A DNA stretch of 64,000 bases, from the NCBI RefSeq assembly GCF_023053635.1, contig NC_086182.1, positions 2,989,001 to 3,053,000 on the forward strand, read 5' to 3'. The stretch is from Elgaria multicarinata webbii. Taxonomy: Eukaryota > Chordata > Lepidosauria > Squamata > Anguidae. Every line of letters begins with the position of its first letter. Position 1 is the stretch's first letter. A program made the translations under genes and the position numbers. The notes under the pieces are model-generated. The model made no database searches. It was not told the DNA's origin and was given only the letters and a program-made list of their open reading frames with translations. This document shows, one piece after another, positions 23,162-34,862 of this stretch.

Positions 23162-23754
23162 CTGTGACAAGAAAAAGGAGAAAACCAACACGCTTCTTCA
23201 AAACGCAGAAGTTCAGCTAGTTCTCATTCAGAATTAAAATGGATGTTCATCGAATCAGGTAGCTGTGATGTGCCTGGAGCCAGAAAGGGAGCAGGCTTCC
23301 AACGCGGACCTAGAACCCCGGGCCGGATCCATGGAGGGGGGTGGGTCCCAATCGGGCTGGCTGGACTTCCCCAGAGGGCTGCATCCCTTGCCTCGGCCCC
23401 ACCTACTGTTGGGTTGGCTTTCTGGATCCAGGGCAGTTTTAACCCCATTTGAAAAGGTAGAAATCCACTGGAAATGGAGGTGGAGGGAGGTGGTGGGGAG
23501 TGTTGACACTCTCGGAGAAATTAACACATAATGGGGATAACAAGAGGGATAAGAAACTCATGACAAATACATTGCCACTGGTTTCCTGTCATAGCATATG
23601 TTAATGAGGGCTCTGGGAGAAGACGCCCTCCCCGAAGACATGAGGTAAATTCTGGAGAGAGGTTTTTTTAAACTGATTTTGTAACAACTTTCTCTGTACT
23701 TATATGTGGTTACGTTAGGAGCCATATTTGTACTTTGTTTATAATGCTGAGCAT

Positions 23755-24085
23755 CATCAGATGAGCATTTTATTGAATGCTCGTTACTGGCCACTCGTGG
23801 GTTTTTGCAGGTCCTTCTGACGACGCTGTCCACCACCACCACCCCGCGCTCCTCTGGTCTTCTTTCCGCAACAAATAAGACCCCGGTAAATCCAATTTTT
23901 GGGGAGGGGGAAGCAAAACATTTCCTGCTGTGTGCAGAAGAAGCCACCCACTGAATGGGTCACGTGGTCATTGTTTACTTCCTCTTTCTTCCTTTATGTG
24001 AAGAAAGAAGAAGTATTGTGGGACAGAAGCAGGGAGAGAAAGCAAGGTAGGGAAACATGATTTCCCCCTCACCTGATAACGCTCA
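23755..24085. repeat. Dispersed repeat, second copy at 55952-56320
   Basis: Both copies share GCTCGTTACTGGCCAC-type, GTTTTTGCAGGTCCTT, CCACTGAATGGGTCACGT and TATTGTGGGACAG segments in the same order over about 330-370 bp. The long ordered match shows a mobile repeat, probably a nonautonomous DNA transposon; no protein is encoded. Confidence 0.7.
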
Positions 24086-24106
24086 AAAACTCTATTGACA
24101 AGGTAG

Positions 24107-24248
24107 AAATGCCTCTCCTAAGGCTTAGCAAGAGCTTTAAACTACAGTAGGCTCAGATCTGGGGGTTGGCCCCACCCTGACCCTTTGGCCTTGTGAGCTT
24201 CTCCAGAATGGAATCCAGCCTTTGGCTGAAAGAGGTTCTGCACCTCTA
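24107..24248. repeat. Copy of AAAGAGGTTCTGCA dispersed repeat
   Basis: AATGCCTCTCCTAAGGCTTA at the left and TGGCTGAAAGAGGTTCTGCA at the right match the element at 1020-1378. Confidence 0.65.
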
Positions 24249-24406
24249 GCTTACAACTTCCTAAGTCCCACTTTGCATTTCCTGTTTAGACTCTAGGTTA
24301 AAAGCCCCTCCCTTCCCAACTAAAATACCTGTGGATTGAAGCATTCTTTTTATGCCTTTTCCCAAGGGTGAGGTTGTGTGTGTTTGCAGTCAGGGTGCTA
24401 ACTTTT

Positions 24407-24433
24407 GGGGGCGGGGGGGGCGGGGGGGGCGGG
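24407..24433 (+). other. Four-run G tract, potential G-quadruplex
   Basis: Runs of five, eight, eight and three G separated by single C bases on the plus strand. This is the antisense strand of TGFA intron 3, so the transcript carries the C-rich version. Confidence 0.7.
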
Positions 24434-25096
24434 AAATGGGAAGAGTTAATTTGTGAGAACTGTATGATTAGAGTAGGCACAACCCAAATAATCCAATAGG
24501 TTTTGGCTGTTTTTCATGCATTTTTGTACTGGCCAGCTATTCCTGATCTGCCGTATGAACAATTTACTTCATTTGGACCCAGTGCTCTGGATTGCTGCAC
24601 CTTGCTGATGGCTGGCTCTCGTCATGACAAGGCTCAACATTCAAAGAAAGCAAACTTTTCACACTGCAAATTAAGAGAGCTTTCCCTTGACTTCTAAGGA
24701 ACGGCAGGAGGCAAGTTGGTGTCCCCGCAGGCATCAATGCACCCCCCCCCCCAGATATCTTTCTTTGCGCACACACACACCCCATGGTGGCCTTACCCCT
24801 CCTACTTAAAGAAAAGTAACATATTTTCTTATTGTAACAAATTGCTGTGAAATAGGGTTTTTGTTGGTGTTGAAAACTGTGGTTCAACCGAGTTATTTAG
24901 TCTGTTGAGGCAGGTTACTTGTCCTCTGCTACACCTCCAACAGCAGCCATTTTGTGGTGGAGCCCCGGGCAGTTTCTCAAATTGCTAAATGTGCCAGTGA
25001 ACTAATACTACTCTCCCTTGTTGGCTTCCCACAAAATTGCCACCGCTGAATGCATCACTATAGGTATTTCAAGATGAAAGTGCAAAGATGACTTAC

Positions 25097-25214
25097 ACGC
25101 AAGTTGGTTTTTCCTCCTGCACCAAGTACCTGCAGGTACCATGGAAACAGTAGTGAGTGTGGGCATCTGGACAGTTGTCAAAATGAGATCTTACAGCCGC
25201 CGCCACTGGGGGAG
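25097..25214 (-). CDS. TGFA: TGFA exon 3: N-terminal two thirds of the EGF domain
   Basis: The acceptor is TTTTAG/CT and the donor GCGT/GTAAGT; length 118 bp, entering with two bases and leaving with two bases of a Val codon. It encodes the propeptide block [11 protein letters not shown], then the first four EGF cysteines in [14 protein letters not shown] and the [11 protein letters not shown] segment. Spacing of the cysteines (8, 16, 21 and 32 in mature numbering) is exactly that of TGF-alpha. In mammals the mature peptide begins after VAAA, with Val-Val-Ser; here the bond is followed by Val-Arg-Ser, so the shedding motif is slightly changed on its primed side. Substitutions such as Tyr for Phe at 15 and 23 and Glu for Asp are conservative. 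No stop or frameshift is seen. Confidence 0.96.
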
Positions 25215-25525
25215 CTAAAAGAAAGTGGAGAGAGGCATGGGGGGTGGGGAAGAGACAGAAAGAGATTGGTTATTCTTCAGTTCTGTGGCCAACAGCACTC
25301 AGTTTACGTTCATTCCTGGGCTGCTTTAGCCTGCATTCCTATGGTCTTTTGTAGCACTTGCAAAGTGCATTAGAGACTTTTCTTAAATTCACCTCCATGA
25401 TAAGCTGGGAGGTTTATATTATTCCTATTTTGCAGGCCAGATAATGCGGCTGTACAAGACAGGATCATTCCTAAGTCAACCCATGATTGATGTACACGAT
25501 GGACGTGTACTTGAACCCAAGTACT

Positions 25526-25835
25526 AGAACATAAGAACATATCAAGCAGCTATCTAATCTAGCATTCCGTTCACACAGTGGCCAACCAGCTGCCCACGGG
25601 AAACCCACAAGCAGGACATGAGTGCAACAGCACCCCCTCGCCCATGTTCCCCAGCAACTGGTGAACATAGTCACACTGCCTCTGATACTGGAGGCAACAC
25701 AGAGCCATCAGGTCTAGCAGCCATTGATATCTTTCTCCTCCAGGAACTTGTCCAATTCCCTTTTAAAGCCATCCAAAGTGTAATTTCACCTCTGTAATAT
25801 CTTCCAAAACATTCTAGTGGGCTACTGATACTGTT
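25526..25835 (-). mobile_element. CR1/L3-type LINE 3' fragment
   Basis: AGAACATAAGAACATATCAA, CAGTGGCCAACCAGCTGCC and AAACCCACAAGCAGGACAT are the well-known 3' end of a second reptile CR1-type subfamily. A diverged relative lies at 38495-38900. Confidence 0.75.
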
Positions 25836-25892
25836 AGGATCCACCCAAGATAAAACCCTGCTGTTAAACAGTTACAAATGGCCAAGAACAGC

Positions 25893-25972
25893 CCTTGCCC
25901 GACTGGTGCCCTCCAAATGTGTTGGACTAAACTTCCCTTTATCCCCAGCCAGCACAGCCAACCTAGAGTTAG
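25893..25972. mobile_element. Half palindromic MITE
   Basis: TGCCCTCCAAATGTGTTGGA and CCCCAGCCAGCACAGCCAA represent the left arm and the centre; the right arm is missing. Confidence 0.65.
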
Positions 25973-26286
25973 ATATATATACACACACACTGTACAGCAC
26001 TGAGTCACTTTAGTAGAAAATAAATTTTTAAATACCGGAAACTTACTATGCCAAAAGAGAGCCTAAACTATTTTAATCTTTAATCAGAAAGCTGAGATTT
26101 CATGACAGGATTCAGCTACCTTGTACAATATTAATCCCCCTAATTTATGATGGTGATGATGCTAAGCCCACATGGGGTGCTAAGGGATTTCTTGTAGTAC
26201 ACTGGGTTGTTTACATAGGGTTTAGGGGAGTTGGGGGAAGGAAATGAACGGAAAAAATATTACCACGCTCAGAATAATTTTTTACC

Positions 26287-26880
26287 TAGGAATCATAGAA
26301 TCATAAAATCGACTTGGAAGGGTTTATAATTATTATTATTATTATTATTTATTTATATAGCACCATCAATGTACATGTTCAATGCAGACATCCACCTTAA
26401 AGCATCCCTTACAGATGGTTGTCCAGCTGCCTCTTGAAGGTGTCTCATGTGGGAGAGCCCACAACCTCCCTAGGTAACTGGTTCCATTGCTGTACTGCTC
26501 TAAGAGTCAGGAAGGTTTTCCTGATGTCCAGTTGGAATCTGGCTTCCCGTAACTTGAGCCCATTATTCCATGTCCTGCACTCTGGGAGGATCGAGAAGAG
26601 ATCCTGGCCCTCCTCTGTGTGACAACCTTTCAAGTATTTGAAGAGTGCTATCGTGTCTCCCCTCAGCCTTCTCTTCTCCAGGCTAAACATGTCCAGTTCT
26701 TTCAGTCTCTCCTCATAGGGCTTTGTTTCCAATCCCCTGATCATCCTGGTGGCCCTCCTCTAAACCCCCTCCAGCTTGTCTGCATCCTTCTTTGAAGGGT
26801 GGTACCCACAACTGAACACAATACTCAAGATGAGGCCTAACCAGGAGTTGTCCCTCACCCACATTGAGATTCTGAACACA
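26287..26880 (-). mobile_element. CR1 3' end interrupted by a tiny L2 tail
   Basis: The minus strand shows the CR1 ORF2 end ([39 protein letters not shown] and [19 protein letters not shown]). The 3' UTR should continue without a break into the terminal ATCATAGAATCATA repeat, but a roughly 30-bp CR1 piece is replaced by 53 bp (26326-26378) consisting of an (ATT)n run and the L2 motif ATATAGCACCATCAATGTAC. Confidence 0.85.
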
Positions 26881-28325
26881 GACAAAGTGCACAAACCATT
26901 TCACCATGGTGTTAAGCACTTTGGCCTCACTGTAATGCAAGTAGAGGGAGAGAGGTGACAGTAACAGCTGCCAATGTAAGGATACTTATTACATGTGTTT
27001 TTGTAGGACAGTGGGATGGGGGGGGGGAGAATGGTGCATTGCTCAGAGCACATCCATTTACAGGAAGAGGGTAACTGACCATGACATCATTCAAATTTTT
27101 AGAACCCATGTGTCTTGGGACTAAAATTTGAATTATTGTTACTCATAGTTGATAAAAATCGATGATTTTTTTAAGAAATAAAAAACGGACTTTTTAAAAA
27201 TTTAAATCTGATTTTTAAATTTAAATTAGATTTTGAAGTTTTCTTAAAACAAAAAAGAGCCTAGGTCAAAGATAGCAGAATTAATACTAATTATACAACT
27301 TTGAATTATATTCTATGAATATGTTAACAGCAATTTATGGAGATGGGAGATATCCCGATCTGTGCTATTCTGGGCGGCAAGTGGTGTACGGAAGTGCCTT
27401 CTCTCTCTCTCTCTCCCTTGCCTCTCTCTGAGTGCAAAGACAGAGAAGGTCAATGAATAGAGAATATGGGGAGATGAGGCAGATCTGAACGAGGAGGAGT
27501 CTGGGTATCAATGCAAGGGACAGGCCAGGGAATAGGGCCAGAACTTATTATGCAATCCTGACACCTGAGGAGACTTCTGCTGCATGTATCCTCCACTGCA
27601 GAAGGGGAAAATACCGACCATGCCAGCAGCAGCAGGCTGTCAAAGAGACCCCATTTGTTTCTGTACCTGCTGGGGTTGAAATTGCCTAAATTTTATTTTT
27701 TAAAGAACGTTGACATTTATCTAAAAATTGAAATAATTAACCCTTCAAAAATCCATGTACGTGTTGATGTTGTTTGTTGAAAGAAGAAAACTAGCCAGAA
27801 GAATAAATAATCTTTTGTGGAGGTAGCAAGCAGCTTCCTCTTTCCTGCTCTGGCGGGTGGCTGGATACCTCTCCAATGAACGATCTGATGTCCAAAACAC
27901 AGACAAGCAAATGCCAGAATAAATCTACTAGTGTTTTTTAAGGTGCAACGAGGGTCTGCTGTAATGGATCCCCATACATGGAAGGTTGCCCAAAACATGA
28001 ATGCACACACCCTGGGCAATGACAAGTCTATAATATACCCACCAAGCCTCTGAAAAGGCATATCCGATCTGAAGCTTTGCAGCACAACTTTAAGCATTTT
28101 CACTCAGTCCCATTGAATTAAATGGGACTCCCTTCCTTCCACCCTCCCTAGACATCCATACTTCTTCTTGACCCATAGCAGAAGTAAACAGACTCAGAAG
28201 GCTGGACTTGTGGGCTAAGACATGGATGTCTTTGAGCAGCCTGTCCCACAAGACTGGGCTCCCACCCAGAATGCTTCCCTACATGATGTCATTTCACACC
28301 CATCTATCGCTTGTTACCCTAGCTC

Positions 28326-28437
28326 TGCCTTCCCAACCCAGTGTTGGACTGCAACTCCCAAAATCCCCCAGCCAGCCAGGGGGTTATGGGACTTGTAGTC
28401 CAACAATCTGGAGGGCACCAGGTTGGGGAAGACTTCC
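28326..28437. mobile_element. Palindromic MITE
   Basis: GTGTTGGACTGCAACTCCC faces GGGACTTGTAGTCCAACAA; ends AGCTCTGCCTTCCCAACCC and GGTTGGGGAAGACTTCC. It sits directly beside the 3' end of the long CR1. Confidence 0.85.
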
Positions 28438-28451
28438 TTAGCTTCTCCCAC

Positions 28452-31240
28452 AGAATCATAGAATAGCAGAGTTGGAAGAGGCCTACAAGGCTATCGAGTC
28501 CAATCCCCTGCTCAATGCAGGAATCCACCCTAAAGTATCCCTGACAGATGGTTGTCCAGCTGCCTCTTGAAGGCCTCTAGTGTGGGAGAGCCCACAACCT
28601 CACCAGGAAACTGATTCCATTGTCGCACTGCTCTAACAGTCAGGAAGCTTTTCCTGATGTCCAGCTGGAATCTGGCTTCCTTTAACTTGAGCCCGTTATT
28701 CCGTGTCCTGCACTCTGGAAGGATCGAGAAGAGATCCTGGCCCTCCTCTGTGTGACAACCTTTCAAGTATTTGAAGAGTGCTATCATGTCTCCCCTCAAT
28801 CTTCTCTTCTCCAGGCTAAACATGCCCAGTTCTTTCAGTCTCTCTTCATAGGGCTTTGTTTCCAGACCCCTGATCATCCTGGTTGCCCTCCTCTGAACAC
28901 GCTACAGCTTGTCTGTGACCTTTGTGAATTGTGGAGCCCAGAACTGGACGCAATACTCTAGATGAGGCCTAACCAGGGCCGAATAGAGAGGAACCAGTAC
29001 CTCGTGTGATTTGGAAGCTATACTTCTATTAATGATTTGGAAGCTATACTTCTATTATCTAGCCCAAAATAGCATTTGCCTTTCTTGCAGCCATATCGCA
29101 CTCTTGGCTCATATTCAGCTTGTGATCTACAACAATTCCAAGATCCTTCTCGTTTGTAGTATTGCTGAGCCAAGTATCCCCCATCTTGTAACTGTGCCTT
29201 TGGTTTCTATTTCCTAAATGTAGAACTTGGCATTTATCCCTATTAAATTTCATTCTGTTGTTTTCAGCCCAGCACTCCAGCCTATCAAGATCACTTTGAA
29301 GTTTGTTTCTGTCTTCCAGGGTATTAGCTATCCCACCCAATTTTGTGTCATCTGCAAATTTGATAAGCATTCCCTGCACCTCCTCATCCAAATCATTAAT
29401 AAAAATATTGAAGAGCACTGGGCCCAGGACTGAGCCCTGCGGTACCCCACTTGTTGCCTCTCCCCAGTTTGAGAAGTTTCTATTGATAAGTACTCTTTGA
29501 GTCCGATTCTGTAGCCAACTGTGAATCCACCTAATAGTTGTTCTATCTAGCCCACTTTTAGCTAGTTTGTTAATCAGAATATCATGGGGCACTTTGTCAA
29601 AAGCTTTGCTGAAGTCAAGATATATGACGTCCACAGCATTCCCACAGTCCACAAGGGAGGTTATCTTATCAAAAAATGAGATCAAATTAGTCTGACAGGA
29701 CTTGTTCCTGACAAATCCATGTTGGCTTCTAGTGATCACCGCATTGATTTCAAGGTGTTTACAGATTGACTTCATTATAATGTGCTCCAGAATTTTCCCA
29801 GGGATGGATGTCAGACTGACTGATCTGTAGTTCCCAGGTTCCTCCTTTTTGCCCTTTTTGAAGATAGGGACAACGTTAGCCCTCCTCCAGTTGTCTGGCA
29901 CCTCACCCGTCTTCCATGATTTTGCAAAGATAATAGACAAAGGTTCTGAGAGTTCTTCCGCTAGCTCCTTCATTACTCTAGGATGCAGTTCATCGGGCCC
30001 TGGAGATTTGAACTCATTCAAGGAAATTAAGTGTTCTTTGACCATTTGTTTATCAATCTAAAATTGCAATCCTGCCCCCTCAACTTCTGCTTCACTTTCT
30101 CCAGGGGGGTCATAGACCCGCTTTTGGGAGAAGACTGTGGCGAAGTAGGAATTGAGCACTTCAGCCTTTTTTTTTTGTCATCTGTTATCAATTTGCCATC
30201 CTCATTAAGCAGTTGTAACCACCATTTCTTTCCTCTGTCTTTTACTACTCACATATCTGAAGAAAGCCTTTTTATTTCTTTTAGCATCCCTCGCTAATCT
30301 CAGCTCATTCTGAGCTTTAGCCTTCCTGACGCCATTTTGGCACTTCTGCGCCACCTGTCTCTACTCTTCTTTTGTAGCCTGGCCTTCCTTCCACTTCCTA
30401 TATGCATCCCTTTTTGTTTTCAGGTCATCTCTAAGCTTTTTGTGGAGCCACATTGGTTTCCTCTGTTGTCTTCTATCTTTTCTCCTTGTTGGAATTGTTT
30501 GTAACTGTGCCTTTAAAATTTCCTTTTTTAAATACTCCCACCCATCCTGCACTCCTTTTCTCATTAGGCTCCCTTGCCACGGGACCTTATTTATTATAGT
30601 TCTGAGTTTATTAAAATCAGCTTTCCTAAAATCCAGAGTATGTGTATGGCTACACTCAACTTTTGTCTCCTTCATAATCAAGAATTCAAGTATGATGTGG
30701 TCACTTTCCCCCAGAGTTCCCATAACTGCTACTTTATCCACTAAGTCATCCCTGTTGGTCAATATCAAGTCAAGGATTGCCGATCCTCTAGTTCCTTCCT
30801 CCACTTTCTATAGGAGAAAGTTATCACCCACACATGTCAGGAATTTCTTGGAAGGGCCACTTTTGGCAGTATTGGTCTCCCAACAGATATCAAGGTAATT
30901 GAAGTCCCACATCACTACTGCATCACACTTCCTTGAAACACTGGCAATTTGTTTCTCAAAAGTTTCGTCCTCGTCTTCTCCTTGATTGGGTGGTCAGTAG
31001 TAGACTCCGATTATCATATTCTTTTTATTCCTTGCCCCATTTATTTTAATCCAGACGCTCTCAACGGGGCTCCCAGTCTGATCCGCCTGTATTTCTGTGC
31101 AGGGATAGGTATTTTTAACATATAGTGCAACTCCACCTCCCTTTCTATTTCTTCTGTTCTTTTTGAACAAGTTATATCCTTCAATTGCTATATTCCAGTC
31201 ATGGGAGTCATCCCACCCACCTCTACATTGCAAGTTCTTT
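28452..31240 (-). mobile_element. CR1 LINE, about 2.8 kb, with EN and RT remnants
   Basis: In minus orientation it begins (right) with an apurinic-type endonuclease part (31233-30994 and 30804-30361: KNTYPCTEIQADQTGSPVES, GSAILDLILTNRDDLVDKV, LGESDHIILEF). A long open RT segment of 328 codons follows (30045-29059) with SPGPDELHPRVMKELAEEL, IYLDFSKAFDKVPHDIL, SGVPQGSVLGPVLFNIFIND and KFADDTKLGG, including the FADD catalytic pair. The ORF2 C-terminus is at 28877-28530, then the UTR and a terminal ATAGAATCATAG motif. At least three frame breaks separate the blocks and a short local duplication of TTTGGAAGCTATACTTCTAT occurs near 29010-29056. ORF1 and the start of ORF2 are missing. Confidence 0.95.
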
Positions 31241-33175
31241 GGGGCAGGAAATTCTCTAGTTCTCTCTGTTCACCCCACCCCCATTCCACAAATATACCAT
31301 GTCTAAGGAGACTAATGCCATAGCTAGCAAGATGAAAAACAAGATCCCAAAGTGGTGGCCTACATGAAGTTTTTGAACAGTTAAGGAATGTTCTATGAAA
31401 TGGAATTGCCAGTGCTTCACTTTGGAAGATCAAATGTCAGAGCACACAGGGCAATGATCACAGAGCAGACAAAGGCCCAGAGCAGCCCCACAGAGAGATT
31501 TAAAAGCAGGAGTCTTGCCAAAAGTGAAGAACCGTGGTGAAACTTTGGCACAGGGGGCTCCATATAATAAATCATTACTAAGAAAATAACCTTAATCTTA
31601 AAGAGAGATTCCAAATGAGTGGGACTGAAGAATCCTCCTCCACACACCCCTACCCCCCTGGCTGCAATTTTTACAGTGCAACACATTCTGGACTGTTTTA
31701 AGTTGCAGGCCATCAGCTGACATGGAAAACAATATCCTGCTTTGCAAATAAGCCCCTGCATAAATGCACACTCGATTTCCATTTCAAAGCCCCATCAAGT
31801 TCCTGTTCCAATAAGTTAATGGCAGACCAGGCAGCAAAACTAATTAAAGCCACATCTTTGAAATGTTTCAGGGAGGCCCTGGAAGAAATTAAACATCTTT
31901 GAGAACTTTCGTGACTTAAAGTCAAACATTTTCCTGAGAAGGGGTAGCTTTGTTCTGATTCCGAAATAATTTTGAGAGCTGGGAGCCAAATACGGTAGCT
32001 AGTAATTGTTGTCAAAAGTAACAACAATACACATTATTCAGATAAGACTAAAAAAAAAACACCCCTAATTGGAAGACAAAAAACTTAGTTTAAGTAAGGA
32101 ATTCTACTAGGATAAAAACAACACACAAAAGAACAGAAGTTGTGTTTATGTGTCTTTGTTTAAATAAAAGCACTTGACCTGGTTTAGCTTAGAAGGAAAA
32201 AATGGGGAGAGGGAAGGGATCTCCCATCCTGTAGTCCAGTGCCAACGCGTTGCGCACAGGAACTTCTCTACATGTCTGCCAAGGTGCCCTCCCACTCCCG
32301 CTGTTAATATTGAGCTTCAGGCAAGGGAAGGAGGGAGAAGCAGACCATAATATGCCACCTGTTCCTGTTCCTGCTATAGTGCTTGCTTTGCATAAGCAAG
32401 GTAAGAGCATCTGCTAACAAGTTACTCTAACTGCCCGGCTGAAAGAGTGAGACACACACACACACACACACGCTTGGGTTGGAGGCTTCCAAGGCAGAGC
32501 TCCATAGACAGGGACCAAGTCTCCAGGCAAGAACAGAATTCACTCTCCATCATCAACTCCCTCTGCAAGGGCTGGCAGAGTAGCGTTGCAGCCTAGTGAT
32601 GCAACTTTGGCAGAGACATTATTTATGGATGCATAAAGTCCTGGGAACTGGGCCAGGGGTCATCACATGTGTGGAAAGCAGTTGACTAGTGGCACCTAGA
32701 CAGCTGCAACTGACAAGTGCACATGGCAAAGTGGATGAAACAGCCCCTTTGATTGTCCCAGGGGTCTCCATTGAGACGTAAGAGAGAAAGAGCCGGGTTT
32801 CTCTTTTGGTTCTCCCACCTGTCTTAAATGACACAGGTGTGGTGGCCACCGCTCAGCTAGGCAGTCCGACTGAGTTTTATTTCCACCCTATTGTGTAACA
32901 AATCACCACCGGAGACGTCTGCTGCCCAGCTTGTCTTGATACCACCTTGAATAATAACTACCACAGCTGAAGATCTTGGCCAGGGGGTAGGGATCGGGGG
33001 AGAGAGGGGTGATGAGAGCCTGGGGAAATTACGATGGGCCAGGAAGTATGGCATACTGAAGAGAGAGCAAAGTTCTCTAAAGGAGTGCAAGCAAAGGTGT
33101 CTCCTGTACTGTTTAATAGTTTAAAAAGGTGGAATTCCAAGAAATATAATACGTGTGTATTAAAATAAATGGGAA

Positions 33176-34570
33176 GAAATAAATTAGTTCAGGAAACATT
33201 CATTGTTATTTATTACGGTCACAGACCAGCAAAATCAACACAAAAACATACAAAGGATAGATAAAAAGTGACATAAAAACAAAATACAGCTTGGCAAGTT
33301 GCTTCTCTCAGAAGGACTGCAATGTTATTTTTCTAATTTGCATTGAGGTCATGAGAAACTTAGAGACCCTTTCAGTAATATGGGAGGACACATCCCTCAA
33401 ACAGATTAATACCAACGTTGTGGGGCTATATCCAGAAAAGGCTGCTAATAAAGGAAAGATTAACTTTTTTCTACATTCCTCATACATGTTACAATGCAAA
33501 ATGACATGTTCAACAGATTCTGTTGCTCCAGAACCACAGGGACCTATCCGTTCATTAACCGGGATCTTACTAAATTGTCCTTCTAGTAATGCTGATGGCA
33601 ACACATTAAAGCGAGTGAGGGTAAATGCTCTCCTATACTTGGGAATGGTTAAAGCATACAGATCTGAAGCTGCAGTGAGCCCATAGTTTTTTAAATTATT
33701 GTAGCGCAGCGGAGAGCAAGATTTGTTAGCAGCAGTTCTTAAATGCTGTAGATCTAGATCTATTAGTCTTTGAACAATAAGAGATTGGGCCTTCTGGAGC
33801 CCATAGTTGCCTACCGCTTCCACAGAGAAGCCCAGCCTAAGTAGCTTCTTCTCCATCTCTCTCTTCCAACGAGTGACATAGGAATCTGAGAGCAGTAAAG
33901 AGAGATAGCTACCAGGAGCTGCAAGGAAGTGTAGCCGTAGCCACCATTTAAAGGCCTCGATCCATGCCTTGCATTCAACTGATCTAATACCCACTTCCAG
34001 ATAAATAGCTGCGTTCCCCACACAGGAAGGGAGGCTCAGTAGTTTTCTAAGAAATACATATTGGACTCTTTCAATTTGGGTATTAAATCCCAGTATCCAA
34101 ATAGGAATACCGTAAGGAAGTTGGGCCAGAGTCTTAGCTTTGTAAATTTGAATTGCAGAAGGGATGAATTGACCACCTTGCATGAAAAAGAATCTTAGGA
34201 TCAGCTGCTGACTAGAATTTGCTGAATTAATTGTCTGCCTTCTTTGTTCAGACCAAGCTCCAGTGCTCTGCATTTGTATGCCTAGATATTTTATATGGGC
34301 AACTTGCTCAATGATATTACCATTTGAAGTCCATCTCTATTGCTTCCGAGCTTTAGAGAACACCAAAACTATCGACTTGCTATAATTGATAGTCAAACTA
34401 TTCTCAGAGCAATAGGTCCCAAATGCAGAGAGTAATCGTTTTAACCCAATTCTAGAAAGTGATAATAGTACAGCATCATCGGCATACAGAAGTAAAGGCA
34501 CCTTGGTGTTGGACAATTTGGGAGCATGGGAATCAACACTACAAAGATGAGAAGCCGAAATAAATTAGTT
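33176..34570 (-). mobile_element. Non-LTR retrotransposon fragment (I/Ingi-Vingi-like) with 14-bp TSD
   Basis: Identical GAAATAAATTAGTT copies at 33176-33189 and 34557-34570 bound the insertion. The minus strand holds an RT end with VPLLLYADDAVLLSLSRIG (about 34503-34447), one in-frame TAG after FSKARKQ (near 34339), then an open 321-codon frame (34273-33308) with PYGIPIWILGFNTQIERVQ, VFLRKLLSLPSCVGNAAIYL and, near the C-terminus, a zinc-knuckle-like ERIGPCGSGATESVEHVILH-C motif. The 3' UTR includes TGGTCTGTGACCGTAATAAA. The C-terminal cysteine motif resembles I-group elements such as Vingi, known from Anolis; the family is not certain. It is 5'-truncated at the RT active site. Confidence 0.88.
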
Positions 34571-34754
34571 GTACTTTGCTAATATAGCAAAGTAACAGCA
34601 GTTACGAAAAGAAGGCAAAGTATATTAAATGCAATTCATTCCATTTCGGAACTACAGCCTAAAATAATGAGAAAAGGATGCTCTTGACAAGAAAACCCGC
34701 CCCCCATGCAATCAATATTTTATTTTAGGCAAATTGAGTGATATAAGAATTTAA

Positions 34755-34862
34755 GGGTGTAACGCTATGCAGGTTTAGGCAGAAAAACATTCATGCTGGC
34801 TGGGGAACGCTGGGAGCTGTAGGACTTTTTTCTGTCCAAACATGCATAGGATTGCACTCATA
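34755..34862. mobile_element. MITE of the CCTATGCATG family
   Basis: GTAACGCTATGCAGGTTTAG at left and AAACATGCATAGGATTGCAC at right with GCTGGGAGCTGTAGGAC inside; diverged relative of 36590-36727. Confidence 0.7.

Larger units (their letters stand above)
23162..25096 (-). other. TGFA: TGFA intron 3
   Basis: 1,935 bp from donor GTAAGT (25096-25091) to acceptor TGTCACAG (23162 up). It contains a dispersed repeat (23755-24085), a copy of the AAAGAGGTTCTGCA repeat family (24107-24248), and a G-run cluster at 24407-24433. Confidence 0.85.
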
